A stretch of 64,000 nt of DNA from Ensifer adhaerens (GTDB lineage: Bacteria; Pseudomonadota; Alphaproteobacteria; Rhizobiales; Rhizobiaceae), in assembly GCF_020035535.1 (NCBI RefSeq), contig NZ_CP083349.1:1116001-1180000 (forward strand), in the 5' to 3' direction. Shown here piece by piece: positions 1 to 8,334 of this stretch. Within the stretch, counting starts at the first letter, position 1, and every line of letters starts with the position of its first letter. A program made the translations under genes and the position numbers. The notes beneath the pieces are model-generated. The model was not told where the DNA came from. It was given only the letters and a program-made list of their open reading frames with translations, and ran no database searches.

Positions 1-1
1 G

Positions 2-136
2 CTGGAGTTGGGCTTCCTGTCGAACAAGGAGGATGAGAAGTTGCTGCTGGATCCGGTGTGGCGCAAGAAGGTTTCGGAGCGTCTTGCGGTTGCCGTTCAG
101 CGTTATCGCGAGCAGGCAGTCGCCAGCGGCGGCTGA
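2..136 (+). CDS. amiC: N-acetylmuramoyl-L-alanine amidase, C-terminal end (partial)
   Basis: This open frame enters from the left edge and ends at TGA 134-136, giving the last 44 residues. It opens with LELGFLSNKEDEKLL, which matches the C-terminal strand and helix of zinc-dependent Amidase_3 enzymes (typical form vElGFlsNkeDe). Such enzymes cut the bond between N-acetylmuramic acid and the stem peptide in the periplasm during cell separation. The next gene downstream is the murein synthase mrcA, a pairing I recall from rhizobial genomes. The catalytic residues lie outside the window, so the family call rests on this tail and on context. Confidence 0.72.
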   Translation: MELGFLSNKEDEKLLLDPVWRKKVSERLAVAVQRYREQAVASGG

Positions 137-472
137 CATTTGACAGCATGCGCGGGAACGAAGTGATTTGTGTCGCCTCGGTAACAGCGTTATGCTTTTC
201 AATTGGATGCGCGCGCGATAATCGGAAACAGCCCTATTTTACGCACAATCCGGGACGTAACCGGAATTGCGCCCGGTTTTGTTGAGAAACGAGTTGATGC
301 CCGGGGTTCCTCGCCATATGAGGAGCCGGGCTGGCGGGGCGCTGCGATGCCAGACTATTTCTGACGGAAGAGTTTGGTCGGACCGACGCTATGTAAGCCG
401 GCGGGACAGAGCATGGCCTGTCGCTCGGCGGTTCGGCAATTGGACGATAATTAAGGTACCGGTATCTGGCTG
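137..472. other. Intergenic region between amiC and mrcA
   Basis: No convincing gene is present. Two hairpins can be seen. One at 259-278 has a 6-bp stem (AACCGG/CCGGTT) followed by TTTT and could be a weak terminator for the amidase gene. A longer one at 299-331 has GCCCGG/CCGGGC outside and CCTC/GAGG inside, with unknown role. The mrcA promoter should lie here, but I could not fix -35 and -10 boxes with confidence. Confidence 0.4.
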
Positions 473-2926
473 ATGATCAGGCTGATTGGATATTTCTTCG
501 GGATTGGTGCGTTTCTGCTGCTTGGCGTGGCTGGAGCCGCGGCGCTTTATTTGGGCGTCGTGACCAAGGATCTACCTGACTACGAGGTCCTGGCGAAGTA
601 TTCGCCGCCCGTGACGACGCGCTTTCATGCCGGAAACGGCGCGCTGATGGCGGAATACGCCCGTGAACGGCGCCTCTACCTGCCGATCCAGGCCATTCCG
701 GATCGCGTCAAGGCAGCCTTCATCTCGGCCGAAGACAAGAACTTCTACCAGCATCCGGGTGTCGATATCACCGGTCTGGCGCGTGCCATCGCGGTGAACT
801 TGCAGAACTTCGGCTCCGGTCGTCGCCCGGTTGGAGCGTCGACGATCACGCAGCAGGTGGCAAAGAACTTCCTGTTGAGCTCGGACCAGACGATCGACCG
901 CAAGGTCAAGGAAGCGATCCTCTCCTTCCGCATCGAGCAGGCCTACAGCAAGGACCGGATCCTTGAACTCTACCTCAACGAGATCTTCTTCGGCCTGAAT
1001 TCCTACGGCATCGCTGGTGCGGCGCTGACCTATTTCGACAAATCGGTCACCGAGCTCACCATTGCCGAAACCGCCTATCTTGCCGCCTTGCCGAAGGGCC
1101 CGGCCAACTACCATCCGTTCCGCAAGACCGAAGCCGCCATCGAACGCCGCAACTGGGTGATCGACCGCATGGTGGAGAACGGCTACGTCACCAAGGCCGA
1201 CGGCGAAGAAGCCAAAAAGCAGCCGCTCGGTGTCAACCCGCGCCGCGGCGGCGCGCATCTCTTCGCCTCCGACTTCTTCGCTGAAGAGGTCCGTCGGCAG
1301 ATCATTCAGAAGTACGGCGACAATGCACTCTATGAAGGCGGCTTGTCGGTTCGCACCTCGCTCGATCCGCGTCTGCAGATCGCAGCGCGCAAGGCGCTGC
1401 AGGCAGGGTTGCTGAGCTATGACGAACGCCGTGGCTTCCATGGTCCCGTCAAGACCATCGAGATCGGTGGCGATTGGGGCGAGCCGCTGGGCGCGGTTAC
1501 TGCCTTTAGCGATGTACCGGAATGGAAGCTTGCCGTCGTTCTTTCGGTCGATGCACAGGGTGCCGAGATCGGCATCCAGCCGGAAAAGGAAGCCTCGGGC
1601 AAGATCGTTGCCGAACGCGTCACCGGGCACATCTCCACCAAGAACATGCAGTGGGCCTATCGCTCCGCCAACGGCGACCGCAAGTCGGCCAAGTCCCCTG
1701 AGGGGGTCTTCGGCGCCGGTGATGTCGTTTATGTCGAACCCTTGCCCGAGAAGGGCGAATATCGTCTCCGCCAGCCGCCGAAGGTTCAGGGTGGTCTCGT
1801 GGCGATGGATCCGCAGACCGGCCGCGTGCTGGCAATGGTCGGCGGCTTCTCCTACGGCCAGTCCGAGTTCAATCGTGCGACGCAGGCGATGCGCCAGCCG
1901 GGCTCCTCGTTCAAGCCCTTCGTCTACGCGGCAGCGCTCGACAACGGCTACACGCCGGCATCGGTCATTCTCGACGCCCCGATCGAGATCGTCGCGGGCG
2001 GGCAGGTCTGGCGTCCGGAAAACTATGGTGGCGGCTCCGCCGGCCCGTCGACGCTGCGCCTCGGCATCGAGAAGTCGCGTAACCTGATGACCGTCCGCCT
2101 CGCCAACGACATGGGCATGAACCTGGTTGCCGAATATGCCGAACGCTTCGGCATCTACGACAAGATGCCGCCGCTGCTCGCGATGTCGCTGGGCTCCGGC
2201 GAAACGACGGTTCTGCGCCTGGTCTCGGCCTATTCGGTGCTCGCCAACGGCGGCAAGCAGATCAAGCCGTCGCTGATCGACCGCATTCAGGACCGCTACG
2301 GCAAGACGATCTTCCGGCATGAAGACCGCACCTGCGACAACTGCAACGCAGGCGATTGGCAGAGCCAGGAAGAACCAGTCCTGACCGACAACCGCGAGCA
2401 GGTGCTCGACCCGATGACCTCCTATCAGATCACGTCGATGATGGAGGGCGTGGTGCTGCGCGGCACGGCCGCCGGAAAGATCAAGCTCGATCGTCCGGTC
2501 GCCGGCAAGACCGGTACGACCAATGACGAAAAGGACGCCTGGTTCGTCGGTTATACGCCGGACATGGTCGCCGGACTCTATCTTGGTTTCGACAACCCGG
2601 CCCCGCTCGGCCGCGGCGCGACCGGCGGCAGCCTCGCGGTGCCGATCTTCAACGACTTCATGACCGAAGCGGTCAAGGGCACCCGCCCGAGCAAGTTCGT
2701 CGTGCCTGAAGGCATGAGCATGGTCGCCGTCAACCGCAAGACCGGCATGGCCGCCCAAGAGGGCGAGCCGGACACGATCATCGAAGCCTTCAAGCCCGGC
2801 ACCGGCCCGGCCGACACCTTCTCGGTTATCGGCGGCCTCGACCAATACGTGCCGCCGGAGGAGATCCTGAAGAACTCGCCGCAGGCGAACCAGGCTGTGA
2901 CTTCGGGCTCCAACGGCCTGTTCTAA
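473..2926 (+). CDS. mrcA: Penicillin-binding protein 1A, bifunctional murein transglycosylase/transpeptidase
   Basis: This inner-membrane enzyme polymerises lipid II glycan strands and cross-links stem peptides in the periplasm. The 817-residue protein has an N-terminal membrane anchor (about residues 3-30). A GT51 transglycosylase domain follows, with the catalytic-Glu motif EDKNFYQHPG (E87) and GASTITQQ (121-128). An OB-like insert comes next, then the transpeptidase domain with the nucleophile in SSFK (S478), SRN (535-537) and KTGTT (from 679). Length and motif order are normal for class A PBPs. A short Cys-containing insert (TCDNC, near residue 620) lies between SRN and KTG. It is a single gene between amiC and prfB, with a strong hairpin after it. 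Confidence 0.97.
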   Translation: MIRLIGYFFGIGAFLLLGVAGAAALYLGVVTKDLPDYEVLAKYSPPVTTRFHAGNGALMAEYARERRLYLPIQAIPDRVKAAFISAEDKNFYQHPGVDITGLARAIAVNLQNFGSGRRPVGASTITQQVAKNFLLSSDQTIDRKVKEAILSFRIEQAYSKDRILELYLNEIFFGLNSYGIAGAALTYFDKSVTELTIAETAYLAALPKGPANYHPFRKTEAAIERRNWVIDRMVENGYVTKADGEEAKKQPLGVNPRRGGAHLFASDFFAEEVRRQIIQKYGDNALYEGGLSVRTSLDPRLQIAARKALQAGLLSYDERRGFHGPVKTIEIGGDWGEPLGAVTAFSDVPEWKLAVVLSVDAQGAEIGIQPEKEASGKIVAERVTGHISTKNMQWAYRSANGDRKSAKSPEGVFGAGDVVYVEPLPEKGEYRLRQPPKVQGGLVAMDPQTGRVLAMVGGFSYGQSEFNRATQAMRQPGSSFKPFVYAAALDNGYTPASVILDAPIEIVAGGQVWRPENYGGGSAGPSTLRLGIEKSRNLMTVRLANDMGMNLVAEYAERFGIYDKMPPLLAMSLGSGETTVLRLVSAYSVLANGGKQIKPSLIDRIQDRYGKTIFRHEDRTCDNCNAGDWQSQEEPVLTDNREQVLDPMTSYQITSMMEGVVLRGTAAGKIKLDRPVAGKTGTTNDEKDAWFVGYTPDMVAGLYLGFDNPAPLGRGATGGSLAVPIFNDFMTEAVKGTRPSKFVVPEGMSMVAVNRKTGMAAQEGEPDTIIEAFKPGTGPADTFSVIGGLDQYVPPEEILKNSPQANQAVTSGSNGLF

Positions 2927-2942
2927 GCCTTTCCCCTCTTGG

Positions 2943-2976
2943 GATGCCCGCCGCCTTTACATCAGCGGCGGGCATC
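2943..2976 (+). terminator. Hairpin after mrcA
   Basis: A perfect 12-bp inverted repeat (2943-2954 with 2965-2976) has a 10-nt loop and lies 17 nt after the mrcA stop. It is followed by GCTATTTG, a poor T tract, so termination may be partial or Rho-assisted. It also separates mrcA from prfB. Confidence 0.6.
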
Positions 2977-3021
2977 GCTATTTGACGCTCACTTCATATC
3001 GGGTTCACAAGAAGCAGGATC

Positions 3022-4153
3022 ATGCGCAGCGAAATCGAGAACATTGTCGACGAAATCAAGCAGGCCATAAGCCTGCTGAGGAGGCATCTTTGACTGGGAT
3101 CAGGCGGTAAGACGACTGGACTGGTTGAACAACAAGGCGGAAGATCCGACCCTCTGGAACGATGCTTCGGAAGCACAGAAGCTGATGCGCGAGCGCCAGC
3201 AGCTTGACGACGGCATCAACGGCCTGCGTCGTTTCGAGCAGCAACTCCACGACAACATCGAACTCATCGAGCTTGGCGAGGAAGAGGGCGACGCGGCGAT
3301 CATCGCGGATGCCGAGCAGGCGCTGCGCGAACTGCGCAACGAAGCGGCCAAGAAGCAGGTCGAGGCCATGCTGTCCGGCGAGGCCGATCAGAACGATACC
3401 TATCTCGAAGTGCATTCCGGTGCCGGTGGTACCGAGAGCCAGGACTGGGCCAACATGCTTCTGCGCATGTACACCCGCTGGTCCGAACGCCAAGGATACA
3501 AGGTCGAGCTGATGGAAATCCAGGACGGCGAAGAAGCGGGCATCAAGTCTGCGACGCTGCTCGTCAAGGGCCACAATGCCTACGGCTGGCTGAAGACCGA
3601 ATCAGGTGTGCATCGCCTCGTTCGCATATCGCCTTATGACAGCAACGCGCGCCGTCACACCTCGTTCTCCTCAATCTGGGTATACCCGGTCGTGGACGAT
3701 TCGATCCAGATCGACATCAACGAGAGCGATTGCCGCATCGACACCTACCGCTCGTCGGGCGCCGGCGGCCAGCACGTCAACACGACCGACTCGGCCGTGC
3801 GTATCACGCATATCCCGTCGGGCATCGTCGTGCAGTGCCAGCAGGAGCGCTCGCAGCACAAGAACCGGGCGAAGGCCTGGGACATGCTGCGCGCCCGCCT
3901 ATACGAGGCCGAACTGAAGAAGCGGGAGGAGGCGGCAAACGCCGAAGCTGCGTCGAAGACCGATATCGGCTGGGGCCATCAGATTCGTTCCTACGTTCTG
4001 CAGCCCTACCAACTCGTCAAGGACCTGCGCACCGGCGTCGAAAGCACGGCACCGGGCGACGTTCTTGATGGCGAGCTCAACGAGTTCATGGAAGCGGCCC
4101 TGGCCCACCGTGTCAGCGGTGGGGCGGATGCAGCCGTCGACGATCTGAACTGA
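3022..4153 (+). CDS. prfB: Peptide chain release factor 2 with programmed +1 frameshift
   Basis: RF2 recognises UGA and UAA stops and releases the finished chain. Frame 0 starts at ATG 3022 and runs 23 codons to an in-frame TGA at 3091-3093. The stop is preceded by AGGAGG (an internal Shine-Dalgarno) and sits in CTT TGA C, the classic RF2 autoregulatory slip site. Skipping one base at 3091 continues at GAC 3092 to the stop at 4153, giving 376 residues. The peptidyl-release motif GGQ falls at 248-250. The stop-recognition tripeptide is SPY (203-205) instead of the E. coli SPF. Calling the gene from a later start would lose the N-terminal 34 residues. Confidence 0.96.
3077..3094 (+). promoter_or_regulatory. 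prfB +1 recoding site
   Basis: The internal Shine-Dalgarno AGGAGG (3079-3084) is followed after 3 nt by CTT TGA C (3088-3094). This matches the E. coli element in order and spacing: anti-SD pairing pushes peptidyl-tRNA-Leu from CUU to UUU when RF2 is scarce and UGA decoding is slow. It makes RF2 synthesis self-limiting. Confidence 0.95.
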
Positions 4154-4181
4154 GGCCGGAAGCGGTCTAAAGAATTTGAAC

Positions 4182-4214
4182 AGGGCCGGGTGTTCGCATC
4201 CGGCCCTTTCGTTT
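4182..4214. terminator. Bidirectional terminator between prfB and a convergent gene
   Basis: An 8-bp stem (AGGGCCGG, 4182-4189, with CCGGCCCT, 4200-4207) closes a 10-nt loop and is followed by TTCGTTTG. It lies in the 63-nt gap between the prfB stop and the stop of the convergent minus-strand gene, so it can serve both. Confidence 0.7.
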
Positions 4215-4216
4215 GC

Positions 4217-4705
4217 TCAGTTGGACGCGCGCTCGATCTTGATGTCGCCAAGGTCGTCGATGAGCACCGTCCACGTTTCCGGTTCGCGCGCGCTGGGGTC
4301 GGTCTTCAGATAGACGGTCGCGAACATGCCTGGCTGGGCGGTGACGCCCGTCGAAGTCTCCGGGCGAATGTCGGTGACATAGGCCTTGAATGCCGAGAAC
4401 TCTTCGAGCTCCGCCGAAGAAACCACCACGGGTCCGGCGGCGGTCGCCTCGATCTGTTGCAGGTGGATCTGTGCGCTGCCATCCGCTTGCCGAAGAGCGA
4501 TCAGTTTGTAGTAGCCGCGCCGGGCGTCGCTCGGTTTCTCGGCAGCCGCGTTGGGATCAAGGGATGAAAGCGGCTCACCACTTTCCTCCCAGTAGCCTGT
4601 GCTCGTCACGAAGGTTGCCTGCGGCGGCACGACGTTGGCGTCCTCGGCCTTGGCGCTGCCGCAGCTTACAAACAGGAGCAGCGCGAGGAGGGCGGGTTTG
4701 TGCAT
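4217..4705 (-). CDS. Hypothetical exported protein
   Basis: The 162-residue product starts with a clear signal peptide: a Lys near the N-terminus, the hydrophobic run ALLALLLFVS, and a likely signal-peptidase I site after SAKA. The mature part is acidic and soluble, without further membrane segments or a motif I recognise. The tail (ETWTVLIDDLGDIKIERASN) looks like a beta strand and closing loop. A periplasmic location is inferred. A modest ribosome site (AAGGAC) precedes the ATG. It is convergent with prfB and shares its terminator. Function unknown. Confidence 0.8.
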   Translation of the reverse strand: MHKPALLALLLFVSCGSAKAEDANVVPPQATFVTSTGYWEESGEPLSSLDPNAAAEKPSDARRGYYKLIALRQADGSAQIHLQQIEATAAGPVVVSSAELEEFSAFKAYVTDIRPETSTGVTAQPGMFATVYLKTDPSAREPETWTVLIDDLGDIKIERASN

Positions 4706-4806
4706 CTGGATCGTCGTCCTTGGGGCGGCGGCTTGCTGCCGTGTTGCTGGGCCGGCGGAAATCGGGCCGGGCGGATGATAACATATGTCGCGCGGGGACC
4801 GTGCGT

Positions 4807-5580
4807 TCAGTTCGAAAATTGCTCGGCCAGGATGCGGTCCGACCAGGAATGATCGGGATCCGAGAGGATGCGCGCCGTCATGTTTTCCGATTCGGCGATC
4901 CGCACCTTGACCACCGACTTCACCTCCTGGTGATCGGCGACGGCGTTGACCGGCCGCTTGTCAGCTTCGAGGATCTCGATCTCGACGGTGACATGATTTG
5001 GTAGCAGCGCACCGCGCCAGCGGCGAGGGCGGAAGGCGCTGACCGGGGTCATGGCGAGTAGCGGTGCTTCGAGCGGCAGGATCGGTCCGTGGGCCGAGAG
5101 GTTGTAAGCGGTGGAACCGGCCGGCGTCGCCACAAGCAACCCGTCGCAGGTCAGTTCCTCGAGCCGTGTTTTTCCGTCGATCAGGACGCGCAGTTTTGCG
5201 GCCTGGTAAGACTGGCGAAAGAGGTAGACCTCGTTGATGGCAAGTGCAGTGAAGCTCTCGCCATAGACGTCGGTCGTCTGCATCTCCAGCGGGTGGAACG
5301 CGTTCTCGACGGCCAGGCAGATGCGGTCCGTCAGGTTCTCCGTGCTGTAGCGGTTCATCAGGAAGCCGACGGAGCCGCGGTTCATGCCGTAGACCAGCTT
5401 TCCGCTGTTCATGGTCTGGTGCAGCGTCTGCAGCATGAAACCATCGCCACCGAGCGCCACGATCACGTCGGCCTTCGCCGGATCGTTGTCGCCATAGATC
5501 GCCTTGAGATCGGCCGCAGCCTTTTGCGCCTCCTCCGCAGGAGAGGCGAGGAAGGCGAAGGAATTGAACGTTCGGGCCAT
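4807..5580 (-). CDS. nadK: NAD kinase
   Basis: It phosphorylates NAD+ to NADP+ in the cytoplasm using ATP or polyphosphate. The 257-residue protein carries the diagnostic GGDG (44-47, within VALGGDGFML), the NE motif in INEVYLF and the nucleotide-binding loop TPAGSTAYNLSAHGP. I chose the start MARTFNSFAF at 5580, which gives the usual family length. A frame extends 22 residues upstream to 5646, but that stretch is basic and unlike NAD kinases. The chosen start lacks a strong ribosome site. It stands alone on the minus strand, divergent from tRNA-Thr. Confidence 0.93.
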   Translation of the reverse strand: MARTFNSFAFLASPAEEAQKAAADLKAIYGDNDPAKADVIVALGGDGFMLQTLHQTMNSGKLVYGMNRGSVGFLMNRYSTENLTDRICLAVENAFHPLEMQTTDVYGESFTALAINEVYLFRQSYQAAKLRVLIDGKTRLEELTCDGLLVATPAGSTAYNLSAHGPILPLEAPLLAMTPVSAFRPRRWRGALLPNHVTVEIEILEADKRPVNAVADHQEVKSVVKVRIAESENMTARILSDPDHSWSDRILAEQFSN

Positions 5581-5737
5581 GAAATAGTAGTCCGTTCGAT
5601 GCGTTGCATGCCGCTTACGGCGATCTCTGTCCACCGTTTCTGGCACGGCCCAGTGCCGAACGCATCTGAAAAGTTGGGAGAATTCGCAATTTTGCTTTAC
5701 ACCTGATGAGATTATGGTAACTCCGAGCCCAGTAAGT

Positions 5738-5813
5738 GCCCTTATAGCTCAGTTGGTAGAGCGGCTGATTTGTAATCAGTAGGTCGGGAGTTCGAGTCTC
5801 TCTGGGGGCACCA
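5738..5813 (+). tRNA. tRNA-Thr (anticodon TGT)
   Basis: This is a 76-nt cloverleaf with acceptor stem GCCCTTA pairing to TGGGGGC (two G-U pairs), the D-arm segment AGCTCAGTTGGTAGAG, anticodon loop TTTGTAA with TGT, the T-arm GTTCGAGTC and a genome-encoded CCA. It reads ACA and wobble Thr codons. It is a lone gene divergent from nadK. Confidence 0.95.
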
Positions 5814-5927
5814 TCGACCAAATACTCCCTGCTTAAATCTCTCATTTTTAGAAATCTCGACCGGATCACGATCTGAGGTGAGAGAACTACACCCGTCTAT
5901 TTTTTGCCGGTGTCTCCTGTGCAGCAG

Positions 5928-6176
5928 TCAACTGCGCCGTGCGAGGATCACCATGAAAACAGGCGTGCCGGCCAGAGCGCCGACAATGGAGAACAACGGG
6001 CCGTAGATCAGCGCGCTGAGTGGAAACATCGAAGCACATTCTCCGATACCATCCGTTAGGCAATTGTACGATCCGCCCTCGAAGATGCCATAGACGGGCA
6101 GAAACAAACCCGCGACGATCAGGCTGACAAGGATTGCTGAGACCGCAGAGACGATCAGGGTTCCAAGAGTTCTCAT
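5928..6176 (-). CDS. Small hypothetical membrane protein
   Basis: The 82-residue product has two hydrophobic segments, roughly residues 4-27 (TLIVSAVSAILVSLIVAGLF) and 52-80 (LIYGPLFSIVGALAGTPVFM). Between them is a loop containing two Cys (NCLTDGIGECAS) that could form a disulfide if periplasmic. I chose ATG 6176 because translation just upstream looks non-coding. The frame stays open to 6329 and no clear ribosome site marks either choice. It is divergent from the exported protein gene at 6328. Function unknown. Confidence 0.55.
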   Translation of the reverse strand: MRTLGTLIVSAVSAILVSLIVAGLFLPVYGIFEGGSYNCLTDGIGECASMFPLSALIYGPLFSIVGALAGTPVFMVILARRS

Positions 6177-6327
6177 AGTTTTGGGATATAGAGAATTGCC
6201 GGTCCGGCCAACGTCGATTGTTGTTCGAGACCCGTGAGTGCAGCATGAAGCTTTCCGTATTGGTTTCTTCCAAAGGTCTACTGTCATCAAGCGCTTCCAT
6301 TCAGGGGCACGTAAAATCACCTCGGCC

Positions 6328-6759
6328 ATGTGTGCGCTGCTGGCGGCGACCGGACGCGCCGTCGTATTGCTTTACAGCCTTGTCGCGCTCGCGGCAGGCT
6401 CAGCCGATGCGCAGGAGGCATCCGCTTGGGCTGAGGTGATCTCAGGCGCCACCCATGTTCCGGGCGTGGGGCAGATCCGGTACTCGGTTGGATACAGCAG
6501 CGTCGGGTATGATCACTTTCGTTCGGAGATCTTCGTTCAATGGCGCGATGGCGCCGGTCGGACGCAAACCATCTACGACGGCATTTACGACAGTCCGCCC
6601 GCCAAGGTCTGGGGAGTTCAAGGCCATCTCTGCGTTTCGATGCAGACTTGCGCGCGATATGAAGACGTCTGCACGACGCAGGTGATAGCCTATCGGTATG
6701 ATGCGGTGGCGAAGGTTTTTGCCGAACTCGAGAACGGTGGCACGCGCTGCCACCATTAG
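6328..6759 (+). CDS. Hypothetical exported protein
   Basis: The 143-residue product begins with a signal peptide (MCALLAATGR then VVLLYSLVALAAG, likely cut after ADA). The mature part is rich in aromatic residues (QIRYSVGYSSVGYDHF) and carries four Cys in its second half (HLCVSMQTC, EDVC, TRCHH), which suggests disulfides in the periplasm. The frame could start at 6238, but the first 30 residues there are basic and unlike an export signal. No family was recognised. Confidence 0.6.
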   Translation: MCALLAATGRAVVLLYSLVALAAGSADAQEASAWAEVISGATHVPGVGQIRYSVGYSSVGYDHFRSEIFVQWRDGAGRTQTIYDGIYDSPPAKVWGVQGHLCVSMQTCARYEDVCTTQVIAYRYDAVAKVFAELENGGTRCHH

Positions 6760-6886
6760 ACCCCGCCCTTGACACCGGCCACTACCGTCCTTCTAGGCGT
6801 TGACAAAACGCGTTCGATACCTTCGTCAGATCTTGATTGAACCCGTGTCTGAGCTCAGTTTCGGCTCACTGCAGGGAGAGGGGAAC

Positions 6887-7258
6887 ATGCCGGCTACCAG
6901 CTTGAATATCGGCGCCGTCTTTGTTCCGGTGTCGGACGTCGAGCGAGTCAATGGATGGTATGCGCGCTTGCTTCAGGTCGATGCGCCGGAAACGCTTTGC
7001 GGCCATCTCGCGGTTTTTCCCAGAGGGGCGGCGCACGGCTGGTTCTCGACGGCAAGATCTTTGCTTCCGGCTCGCGGCGGGACGCGCCGCTCTTTCACTT
7101 CGACACACAAGACGTGGCGGCCGCATACAGCTAGGCGACCAGCCTCGGTGTCGAGATCGTCACGTCGGTGCAATTCGAGCAATGGTTCACGATCCGCGAC
7201 CCCGACGGTAATGTCTTGATGATTTGCCGGTACTGGGCAGCACGAGATAGAGACGTCA
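6887..7258 (+). pseudogene. Broken glyoxalase/bleomycin-resistance (VOC) family gene
   Basis: ATG 6887, with GGGAGAGGGG just upstream, begins MPATSLNIGAVFVPVSDVER and continues into a VOC-type first half. After about 7030 the homology jumps to the -1 frame (ARLVLDGKIFASG, then DAPLFHFDTQDVAAAYS), as expected from loss of one base near 7027-7045. In that frame a TAG at 7132-7134 interrupts before the typical ending ATSLGVEIV...FTIRDPDGNVLMICRYW. One frameshift plus one nonsense codon make this a decayed gene. VOC proteins bind metal and act on small electrophiles or antibiotics; the substrate here cannot be told. Confidence 0.75.
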
Positions 7259-8197
7259 GATGTCGAAGGAGGGGGCCATCCGCACCGGAACCTCCCGGCA
7301 TTTCTGCAAGGCGTTGAGAAGGTTTTCGGCGAGATAGTCGATCAGCGCCCGGGTTGCCGGAAGCATGCCCTGGCGGGACGGGAAGACGAGGTGGACAACG
7401 ACGTCGTTGGAGGTCCATTCCGGCAACACCGGTGCCAGCACGCCCGCACGGAAGGCACGCTCGCAGATATGGTCCGGCAAGAGCGCCACGCCCATGCCTT
7501 CGATCGCGGCGCGTTCCAGGATTATGAAGTCGCTGCAGCCGATAATCGGACGATGGGAAATTTCCGTGGTGTTGCCATCGATCGAGACCAGCCGCCAGAC
7601 ATCGGTCGGGTGCTGCTCGTTCATCGACAGCGTTGCCTGCTGGCTGAGGTTGTCGATCGTGATCTCGCCTGAGCGCGCAAGAAACGTCGGGCTCGCCGCG
7701 AGCCGTTCGCGCACTTCCCCGAACTTGCGGATGATGAGCTGATTGTCGGTGTCGAGCTGTCCGCGGGCGCGAAGCGCCACATCGACCCGCTCTTCGATCA
7801 GGTCGATGCGGCGGTTGGTGGCCGTAATCAGCAGTCGGACGCCGGGATAGCGCCGATGAAACGCCGGAAGGATGTCCGCGAGCATCGGGGTGAACCCGAG
7901 CGGGCAGGCGAGCCTCACCGTGCCCGAGGGTTCCGCCCGCACGGCGGCGATCTCGGCTTCTGCTGCGGCGACACCGTCGAGCAGCCCCTGGCAGTGTTCG
8001 TAGAACACCCGGCCAATGTCGGTGACGCGCAGCTTGCGGGTCGAGCGTTCCAGCAGCCGCACGCCGAGTTGCTCCTCAAGGCGCGCAACATGTTTGCTGA
8101 GTTTGGATTTGGGTATATTGAGGTCCCGTGCGGCAGCGCTGAAGCCGTTGTTTCGCACGACGGCGGCAAAAAGCCCGAGGTCGTTTAGATCCTGCAT
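7256..8197 (-). CDS. LysR-family transcriptional regulator
   Basis: The 313-residue protein has the LysR winged helix-turn-helix at its N-terminus (MQDLNDLGLFAAVVRNNGFS, then AARDLNIPKSKLSKHVARLE) and a substrate-binding-fold effector domain from about residue 88 onward (GTVRLACPLGFTPMLADILPAF). It is divergently transcribed from azoR across a 137-bp spacer with a palindromic operator candidate. That is the usual arrangement for a LysR regulator of a quinone/azo reductase, so it probably controls azoR and itself. The inducer is unknown. Confidence 0.92.
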   Translation of the reverse strand: MQDLNDLGLFAAVVRNNGFSAAARDLNIPKSKLSKHVARLEEQLGVRLLERSTRKLRVTDIGRVFYEHCQGLLDGVAAAEAEIAAVRAEPSGTVRLACPLGFTPMLADILPAFHRRYPGVRLLITATNRRIDLIEERVDVALRARGQLDTDNQLIIRKFGEVRERLAASPTFLARSGEITIDNLSQQATLSMNEQHPTDVWRLVSIDGNTTEISHRPIIGCSDFIILERAAIEGMGVALLPDHICERAFRAGVLAPVLPEWTSNDVVVHLVFPSRQGMLPATRALIDYLAENLLNALQKCREVPVRMAPSFDI

Positions 8198-8231
8198 TGT
8201 CCTGTCTCCGAAGTGCGGATGTTGACCATGA

Positions 8232-8249
8232 TTGTTTCCGTCTGGAAAC
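8232..8249. promoter_or_regulatory. Palindromic operator candidate between lysR and azoR
   Basis: A perfect inverted repeat TGTTTCC-GTCT-GGAAACA (7-bp arms, 4-nt centre) lies 35 bp upstream of the LysR start and 86 bp upstream of azoR. It contains a T-N11-A core, as in LysR boxes. No other strong palindrome is present in the spacer, so it is the best binding-site candidate. Confidence 0.65.
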
Positions 8250-8334
8250 AGTATGTCAAATATCCGCTGGCTTATCGGGTCATTGTTTTCCCCTCATATG
8301 TGGATCACCGCAACGCACACACAAAGGTGTTCCC

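Noticed and set aside
572..2845. 757-codon minus-strand frame opposite mrcA
   Set aside because: It is a shadow of mrcA, which has complete catalytic motifs on the plus strand.
3125..4153. prfB starting at 3125 as a complete gene
   Set aside because: It would lack the N-terminal 34 residues; the upstream frame with the CTT TGA C slip site restores normal RF2 length.
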